Source: Rhodobacter sp. (GTDB taxonomy: Bacteria; Pseudomonadota; Alphaproteobacteria; Rhodobacterales; Rhodobacteraceae). Taken from it: 10,943 nt of DNA. A program made the position numbers and the translations under genes. The notes beneath the pieces are model-generated. The model did not search any database and was not told the origin of the DNA. It was given only the letters and a program-made list of their open reading frames with translations. This document shows, piece after piece, positions 6,619-10,943 of this stretch (its first letter is position 1; each line of letters begins with the position of its first letter). Location: positions 1-10,943 of the forward strand of contig JAIXVS010000152.1 in the NCBI GenBank assembly GCA_027482795.1, read 5' to 3'.

Positions 6619-9425
6619 TGCGCCGCCGCCCAGTTTGGCCCCTGCCCCGCCTCGACGATCAAATCCACTTCCATCTGCACGGCGGGGGCGCTTGCGGTTT
6701 GCATGATGTTTTTGGCGATAGCGGTCAGATCAGCGGCGGCGCTTTCTTCCACTTCGAACAGCAGTTCATCATGCACTTGCAGCAGCATCTTTGCGGGTAG
6801 GTGGGCGATGGCGGCGTCCATCCGCACCATCGCGCGGCGGATCACATCTGCCGCCGTTCCCTGAATGGGCGCGTTGATTGCGGCGCGTTTGGCAAAGCCT
6901 GCACCTGGCCCTTTGGCGTTAATCTCGGGCGTGTGGATTTTGCGGCCAAACAGGGTTTGGACATAGCCGTGTTCCTGCGCGAATTTCACCGTTTCGGTCA
7001 TGTATTCCTTGATACCCGGAAAGCGTTCAAAATAGCGGTCGATAAAGCCCTGCGCCTCGGCCCGCGGGATACGCAGATTGCGGGCAAGGCCAAAGCCTGA
7101 AATGCCGTAAATCACCCCAAAGTTAATCGCCTTGGCCCGCCTACGAATATCGGATGTCATCTGGTCCAGCGGCACGCCAAACATTTCCGATGCGGTCATG
7201 GCGTGAATGTCGATGCCCCCCGCAAAGGCCGCCTTCAGCGCGGGCAAGTTTGCCATATGGGCCAGAATGCGCAGTTCGATTTGGCTGTAATCAAGGCTGA
7301 CCAAAACCTTGCCCTTAGGGGCCACAAAGGCCTCACGAATGCGGCGGCCCTCTTCGCTGCGAATGGGGATGTTTTGCAAATTCGGGTCGGTCGAGGCAAG
7401 CCGCCCCGTGATCGCCCCCGAAATGGAATAACTTGTATGCACGCGCCCCGTGTCGGGGTTGATATGGTCTTGCAGGGCATCGGTATAGGTGGATTTCAGT
7501 TTGGCAAGCTGGCGCCAATCCAGCACCAAGCCGGGCAATTTATGCTCGGTCGCCAAATCTTCCAAAATATCCGCGCCTGTGCCGTAAGCCCCCGTTTTGC
7601 CTTTCTCGCCGCCCGGAAGGCCCAGCTTATCAAACAAAATCTCGCCCAGTTGTTTGGGTGATCCTACGTTAAACGGCTGGCCTGCTGCCGTTTGAATCTC
7701 GTCCTCCAACTGCGCCATTTTCTGCGCAAAGGCGTTCGACATGCGCGAAAGCGTGTCGCGGTTCACTTCGATTCCCGCCATTTCCATGCGGGCCAAAACG
7801 GGCACAAGCGGGCGTTCTAGGATTTCGTAAACGCGGGTCACGCGGGCGCGGTGCAGCTGTGGTTTGAACATGGCCCACAGGCGCAGGGTAACATCGGCAT
7901 CTTCGGCGGCATATTTGACGGCCGTATCAATCGCCACGCGGTCAAAGGTTATTTGCGATTTGCCGCTGCCGATCAGGTCTTTGATTGGAATGGGGTTATG
8001 ACCCAGATATTTTTCCGACAGCGCATCCATGCCATGCCCATTCAGCCCCGCCTGCATGGCGTAAGACATCAGCATCGTATCATCAAAAGGCGCAATCTCT
8101 ATCCCGTGGCGGGCAAAGATTTTCCAATCATATTTCATATTCTGCCCGATTTTCATGACAGATGGGTCGGTCAAAACGGGCTTTAGCGCGGCCAGAACGT
8201 CATTTATGGGCAATTGCCCTGCGGCCAGATCATTGCCGCCAAACAGATCGTTCCCCCCCACCTTATGCCCCAGCGGGATATAGGCGGCGCGGCCCGCATG
8301 GACGCACAGCGAAATGCCGACCAATTCGGCGCGCATTTCATCAAGGCTTGTGGTTTCGGTATCCACCGCCACATGGCCAATGGCGTGGATTTCGGCAATC
8401 CATTTGGCCAGTTGGTCCATCGTCGTGATGCATTCATAGGCGGCATGGTCAAAGGGCGGCTGGTCGGCCTGCGCCGCACTTTCCTCATGCGCGCCCACCA
8501 CCTGATAGCCCTGCGCGGGCGCAATTGCGGGGGCTTCGACCCCCAGCTTTTCGGCCACGCGGCGGGTCAGGGTGTTAAACTCCATCTCGCGCAGAAAACC
8601 CATAATCGTGTCTGGGTCAGGCTTGGCGATGGCATAGTCTTCCAGCGGCGGCAGGCCTTGAACGTTGGGGTCAAGGCTGACCAATTGGCGCGAAATGCGG
8701 ATCAGATCGGCATTTTCCACCAAAGCCTCGCGGCGTTTGGGCTGCTTAATCTCGCCCGCCCGCGCCAAAAGCGCATCTAAATCGCCGTATTCGTTGATTA
8801 GCAAGGCGGCGGTTTTCAGGCCAATCCCTGGCGCGCCAGGCACATTATCCACCGAATCGCCCGCCAGCGCCTGCACATCTACCACGCGGTTTGGGGCGAC
8901 GCCGAATTTCTCGGCCACATCTTCCAGCGTAAGGCGTTTGTTCTTCATTGGGTCCAGCATATCAATGCCATCCCCCATTAGCTGCATTAGGTCTTTGTCG
9001 GATGAGATGATCGTCGCCGTGCCGCCTGCCTGCCGCGCCATACGGGCATAGGTGGCGATGATGTCATCCGCCTCGAACCCCTCAATTTCAATGCAGGGAA
9101 CATTGAACGCGCGCGATGCCGTGCGGGTATAGGCGAACTGCGGGCGCAGATCTTCGGGCAATTCGGGGCGGTTGGCCTTATAGGCGGGGTAGATATCGTT
9201 GCGAAAGGTCTTGCTGCCCGCATCGAAGATCACCGCCAAATGCGTGGGCGCATTTTCGCGCCGCGTGGCGGTAATCTCGCCCCACAAAAGGTTACAAAAC
9301 CCCGCCACCGCGCCCACAGGCAGACCATCAGATTTGCGCGTGAGCGGGGGCAGCGCGTGATAGGCGCGAAAGATAAACGCCGATCCGTCGATCAGATGCA
9401 GATGGCTGCCTGTGCCGAATGTCAT
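6615..9425 (-). CDS. polA: DNA polymerase I
   Basis: The 936-residue protein is full length (E. coli 928) and keeps all three activities used in gap repair and Okazaki-fragment processing. The 5'-3' exonuclease (about 1-290) has LIDGSAFIFRAYHA at the N-terminus, FEADDIIATYA, SSDKDLMQLM and GDSVDNVPGAPGIG. The 3'-5' proofreading domain (about 335-520) has DTET with Asp355 and Glu357, NMKYDWKIF, and YAAEDADVT. The polymerase domain has motif A LDYSQIELR (Asp712), motif B RRRAKAINFGVIYG (Lys765, Phe769, Tyr773) and motif C VHDELLFEV (His885, Asp886, Glu887). Phe769 is the residue that disfavours dideoxynucleotides. The ATG at 9425 follows AGGAGAG with good spacing, and the exonuclease motif starts within 11 residues. 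The frame is open up to 9812, but that extension is GC-rich intergenic translation overlapping the CHCC gene. Two ydeI-like genes follow with overlapping codons. Confidence 0.98.
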   Translation of the reverse strand: MTFGTGSHLHLIDGSAFIFRAYHALPPLTRKSDGLPVGAVAGFCNLLWGEITATRRENAPTHLAVIFDAGSKTFRNDIYPAYKANRPELPEDLRPQFAYTRTASRAFNVPCIEIEGFEADDIIATYARMARQAGGTATIISSDKDLMQLMGDGIDMLDPMKNKRLTLEDVAEKFGVAPNRVVDVQALAGDSVDNVPGAPGIGLKTAALLINEYGDLDALLARAGEIKQPKRREALVENADLIRISRQLVSLDPNVQGLPPLEDYAIAKPDPDTIMGFLREMEFNTLTRRVAEKLGVEAPAIAPAQGYQVVGAHEESAAQADQPPFDHAAYECITTMDQLAKWIAEIHAIGHVAVDTETTSLDEMRAELVGISLCVHAGRAAYIPLGHKVGGNDLFGGNDLAAGQLPINDVLAALKPVLTDPSVMKIGQNMKYDWKIFARHGIEIAPFDDTMLMSYAMQAGLNGHGMDALSEKYLGHNPIPIKDLIGSGKSQITFDRVAIDTAVKYAAEDADVTLRLWAMFKPQLHRARVTRVYEILERPLVPVLARMEMAGIEVNRDTLSRMSNAFAQKMAQLEDEIQTAAGQPFNVGSPKQLGEILFDKLGLPGGEKGKTGAYGTGADILEDLATEHKLPGLVLDWRQLAKLKSTYTDALQDHINPDTGRVHTSYSISGAITGRLASTDPNLQNIPIRSEEGRRIREAFVAPKGKVLVSLDYSQIELRILAHMANLPALKAAFAGGIDIHAMTASEMFGVPLDQMTSDIRRRAKAINFGVIYGISGFGLARNLRIPRAEAQGFIDRYFERFPGIKEYMTETVKFAQEHGYVQTLFGRKIHTPEINAKGPGAGFAKRAAINAPIQGTAADVIRRAMVRMDAAIAHLPAKMLLQVHDELLFEVEESAAADLTAIAKNIMQTASAPAVQMEVDLIVEAGQGPNWAAAH

Positions 9426-9436
9426 AGTCTCTCTCC

Positions 9437-9465
9437 TGCCACGATGGGCCAAGTTTGCCACGATG
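9437..9465 (-). repeat. Exact 10-bp direct repeat upstream of polA
   Basis: TGCCACGATG occurs at 9437-9446 and 9456-9465 on the plus strand (CATCGTGGCA in the polA sense), start to start 19 bp. The gene-proximal copy abuts and partly shares the AGGAGAG ribosome binding site of polA. It could be a two-site operator or a small duplication; no known consensus is matched. Confidence 0.5.
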
Positions 9466-9492
9466 CGCGCGCCAATGCCAGCGTGTGAAAGC

Positions 9493-9506
9493 GGCAGGTG
9501 ACTGCC
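9493..9506. repeat. Short inverted repeat GGCAG-GTGA-CTGCC
   Basis: A perfect 5-bp stem with a 4-base loop lies about 70 bp upstream of the polA start, between the direct repeat and the GC-rich tandem repeat. It may form a small hairpin or a protein site. There is no T-run, so it is not a terminator. Confidence 0.25.
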
Positions 9507-9511
9507 CGCCC

Positions 9512-9539
9512 CCGCGCGGCCCGCGCGGCTTGGCCGCGC
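9512..9539. repeat. Tandem 9-mer CCGCGCGGC x2 running into a 7-bp stem-loop
   Basis: CCGCGCGGC is present twice in perfect tandem at 9512-9520 and 9521-9529. The second copy also forms the left arm of a perfect hairpin, GCGCGGC-TTG-GCCGCGC, at 9523-9539. This is the middle of a hairpin-rich block between the CHCC gene and polA. Such GC-rich palindromes followed by A/T-rich tails look like a REP-type element of Rhodobacteraceae intergenic DNA, which is inference from memory. Confidence 0.45.
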
Positions 9540-9545
9540 AAATAG

Positions 9546-9566
9546 AAAAAACGCGGCCCGCCCGCG
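9546..9566 (-). terminator. Intrinsic terminator of the CHCC zinc-finger gene
   Basis: In the minus-strand sense, CGCGG-GCGGG-CCGCG forms a perfect 5-bp all-GC stem (9552-9566) followed directly by six T residues (9546-9551). It lies about 80 bp after the zinc-finger stop and about 120 bp before the polA start, so it would separate the two transcripts. The stem is short but fully GC; the stem-loop at 9580-9600 just upstream may assist. Confidence 0.6.
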
Positions 9567-9579
9567 CAGATGGCAAGAC

Positions 9580-9600
9580 GCGGGGGTTTCACACCCCCGC
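9580..9600. repeat. Perfect stem-loop GCGGGGGT-TTCAC-ACCCCCGC
   Basis: Two 8-bp arms with a 5-base loop form a very stable hairpin, followed on the plus strand by CCCCCGTGGGATATTTG and an A-rich run to about 9631. In the minus sense it lies between the zinc-finger stop and the terminator at 9546-9566. The sequence has the look of a family-specific intergenic repeat of Rhodobacteraceae. It may stabilise the 3' end of the zinc-finger mRNA. Confidence 0.55.
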
Positions 9601-9645
9601 AGCCCCCGTGGGATATTTGTGAAAAAGAGAAGCGGTTCGGCGCGG

Positions 9646-9867
9646 TTAGTGATCGTCCGCCGCATGGGCGCGGTCGATGCGGAAGATTTTGTCGCAATAG
9701 CCGCAGGTGATTTCGCCCGTGTCTTGCGGGATCGAAAGCCAGACGCGCGGGTGGCCCAAGGGGCCTTCGCCGCCATCGCAGGCCACTTTCCATGTGGTGA
9801 CCATCGCCACATCTTGCGAGGCGGCGTTTGAAGGTGCAGGGGCAGATTTTTTGGCGGCTTTGCTCAT
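9646..9867 (-). CDS. CHCC-type zinc-finger protein (NDUFS6-like)
   Basis: A 73-residue protein with an Ala/Lys/Ser/Pro-rich N-terminus (about residues 1-20) and a zf-CHCC domain. The metal ligands are Cys30, His39, Cys55 and Cys58, in the pattern CDGGEGPLGHPRVWL then ITCGYCDKIFRI. The domain matches the zinc-binding end of NDUFS6, a mitochondrial complex I subunit whose alphaproteobacterial relatives are small free-standing proteins of this size. A role in complex I assembly or stability is therefore plausible but is not shown by the neighbours, since no nuo gene is in the window. The ATG at 9867 follows AAGGGA with suitable spacing. A terminator lies downstream at 9546-9566. The 80 bp to the ROK gene upstream hold no clear promoter or hairpin, so co-transcription with the ROK gene is possible. 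Confidence 0.88.
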   Translation of the reverse strand: MSKAAKKSAPAPSNAASQDVAMVTTWKVACDGGEGPLGHPRVWLSIPQDTGEITCGYCDKIFRIDRAHAADDH

Positions 9868-9947
9868 GTTTTATCCCTTTGCGGCTGGGCATTTTTTACT
9901 GCGGCCCAAGGGCAAGGGCAAGCGTGAATGCACGATGGCGCGCGCAG

Positions 9948-10943
9948 TTAGGCGCGGGCGGCTGCGTTCTGATCGATCAGGTAGCGCTGCGAAAGCGGAA
10001 TGGCGGCTGCGCCCAAAGATCGCGCCTCGGCGCCCACAGTGCCTTCGCGGATGGCGGGCGGGGTGATGCCTGAAAGGTCAAGCGCCGCCAAAGCAATCTG
10101 CGTGCGGCGCGTCAATTCGGCGCGCACATGGACGGGCATCCAGCCATCGATCAGCACCGCTTCGATTTCCAAGAGCGTGGCGGCGGTTAGCGCGGCCCAT
10201 GCCAGCCCTTCGGCGGCCTCGTCCAGCCATGCCGACAAAGTCGCGGGCGAGACGTTCCAGTGCTGGTGCTGTTCCCACAAATGGGTGCTGTCTTCGCCTG
10301 CGGCCTCCATCGCCTCGGCCAATTTCGACATAGAGGCCGTGGCAATCAGGCGGCGCATGTCGCCTGCCGCGCTGGGCACGGGCAAGGGGCCAACCCCCGC
10401 CGCATTTCCCGTGCGGCCCAGCATCAGTTGCCCGTTCAGCACCAGCCCACCGCCGATGAAATAGCCAAAGTAGAAATACAGAAAATCACGCGGGCGATCC
10501 CCTGTGCCAAAGACCAGTTCGGCCCCACAGGCCGAGGTTGCATCGTTTTGCACATAGACGGGAATGCCCGTGGCGGCGGCCAATTCGGCCTGAATATCGC
10601 GGGTGCGCCATGCGTCCATTTCGGCCTGCGGCGCGCCGATCAGCTGCACCCAAGACCACAGTTGAAACGGCATCGCCACCCCAAGGCCCGAAATACGCGC
10701 GCCATGGCCAGCAGGCAGGGTGCGCGCCAGTGCGGGCATGGCGGCGCGCACAAAATCCACCACCCCGTCAGGGGTGGGATAGCGGTATACTTGGCGGCGC
10801 GCGGCGCGCACTTGGCCTGCAAAATCCACCAGCGCCAAATCGACCGAGCGGCGGCCAATTTTCAACCCCAGAAAATAGGCCCCATCGGCCGCCAGATACA
10901 TCGGCACCGAAGGCTGGCCAATGCGCCCCCGAATGGGCGCGCC
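9948..10943 (-). CDS. ROK-family transcriptional regulator (partial, C-terminal 331 residues)
   Basis: The frame runs in from the right edge without a stop, reading GRIGQPSVPMYLAADGAYFLG, so the gene starts outside the window and its N-terminal winged-helix domain is not seen. A GTG at 10905-10907 is an internal codon, not the start. The visible part is the sugar-kinase-like ROK fold. GLKIGRRSVDLALVDF replaces the kinase DIGGTK phosphate loop. VQNDATSACGAEL keeps the Asp (codon 10542-10544) of the ND motif, and FIGGGLVLNGQLMLG is the glycine-rich strand. The GQPSV linker is what follows the DNA-binding domain in NagC/Mlc-like repressors. The zinc motif C-x-C-G-x-x-G-C is missing, and the visible part has only one cysteine. 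It probably controls sugar uptake or catabolism genes to the right, with a sugar as ligand; both are inference. Confidence 0.85.
   Translation of the reverse strand, partial: GAPIRGRIGQPSVPMYLAADGAYFLGLKIGRRSVDLALVDFAGQVRAARRQVYRYPTPDGVVDFVRAAMPALARTLPAGHGARISGLGVAMPFQLWSWVQLIGAPQAEMDAWRTRDIQAELAAATGIPVYVQNDATSACGAELVFGTGDRPRDFLYFYFGYFIGGGLVLNGQLMLGRTGNAAGVGPLPVPSAAGDMRRLIATASMSKLAEAMEAAGEDSTHLWEQHQHWNVSPATLSAWLDEAAEGLAWAALTAATLLEIEAVLIDGWMPVHVRAELTRRTQIALAALDLSGITPPAIREGTVGAEARSLGAAAIPLSQRYLIDQNAAARA

Noticed and set aside
6193..6864. Plus-strand reading frame of 223 residues opposite the ydeI-like gene and the polA 3' end
   Set aside because: It spans two convincing minus-strand genes, and its translation has no family features.
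8214..8780. Long plus-strand reading frame inside polA (188 residues)
   Set aside because: It is antisense to conserved polA sequence, lacks recognisable domains or a ribosome site, and is the expected by-product of high-GC codon use.
9426..9812. Upstream extension of the polA frame to 9812 (129 residues)
   Set aside because: The translation comes from hairpin-rich intergenic DNA and antisense of the CHCC gene. AGGAGAG precedes the ATG at 9425, and the 936-residue length fits the family.
10898..10907. GTG at 10905-10907 or ATG at 10899-10901 as the start of the ROK gene
   Set aside because: The frame continues to the window edge as GRIGQPSVPM, which matches the linker that follows the DNA-binding domain in ROK repressors, so the gene begins outside.

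Overview
The window looks like a chromosomal segment of an alphaproteobacterium of the Rhodobacteraceae (Roseobacter group). The evidence is the moderately high GC content, the style of the proteins (a GT14 glycosyltransferase with a DUF5928-type tail, an Aer-like PAS receptor, a ROK regulator of the alphaproteobacterial type, an NDUFS6-like CHCC zinc finger), and a GC-rich hairpin block ending in a GGGATATTT-like sequence that resembles intergenic repeats I associate with this family. No rRNA, tRNA, CRISPR array, transposase or phage gene was seen, so this is mostly housekeeping and metabolic DNA rather than a mobile island.

Layout from left to right. (1) The 5' part of a minus-strand gene for an Aer-like PAS chemoreceptor or signalling protein runs off the left edge. 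(2) A 169-bp divergent regulatory region follows, with a palindrome and a helically phased 9-bp direct repeat. (3) A plus-strand GMC flavoprotein oxidoreductase of the choline/alcohol dehydrogenase type comes next and converges, with only 4 bp between stops, on (4) a minus-strand family-2 type sulfotransferase. (5) The sulfotransferase diverges across 134 bp from a plus-strand GT14 (core-2/I-branching-like) glycosyltransferase, which is followed after 2 bp by a HIT-family protein. (6) A minus-strand block, in transcription order polA, ydeI-like gene 2, ydeI-like gene 1, has overlapping stop and start codons throughout. (7) A hairpin-rich intergenic region of 220 bp lies upstream of polA. It includes a likely intrinsic terminator, a tandem 9-mer and a 10-bp direct repeat. 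(8) A small CHCC zinc-finger gene and (9) the C-terminal part of a ROK-family regulator that enters from the right edge complete the window, both on the minus strand.

Functionally, the most suggestive group is the divergent sulfotransferase and GT14 glycosyltransferase pair. Together they look like part of a pathway that builds and sulfates an envelope glycan, with no defined product in the literature that I can name with confidence. The polA operon places the repair and Okazaki-fragment polymerase in translational coupling with two paralogous YdeI/OmdA proteins of unknown molecular role. The PAS receptor, the GMC enzyme and the ROK regulator are separate units, each extending or probably connecting to genes outside the window.

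Several long reading frames extend past the real gene starts. I chose the starts at 895 (GMC), 3340 (sulfotransferase) and 9425 (polA) from Shine-Dalgarno sequences and from where the family homology begins.
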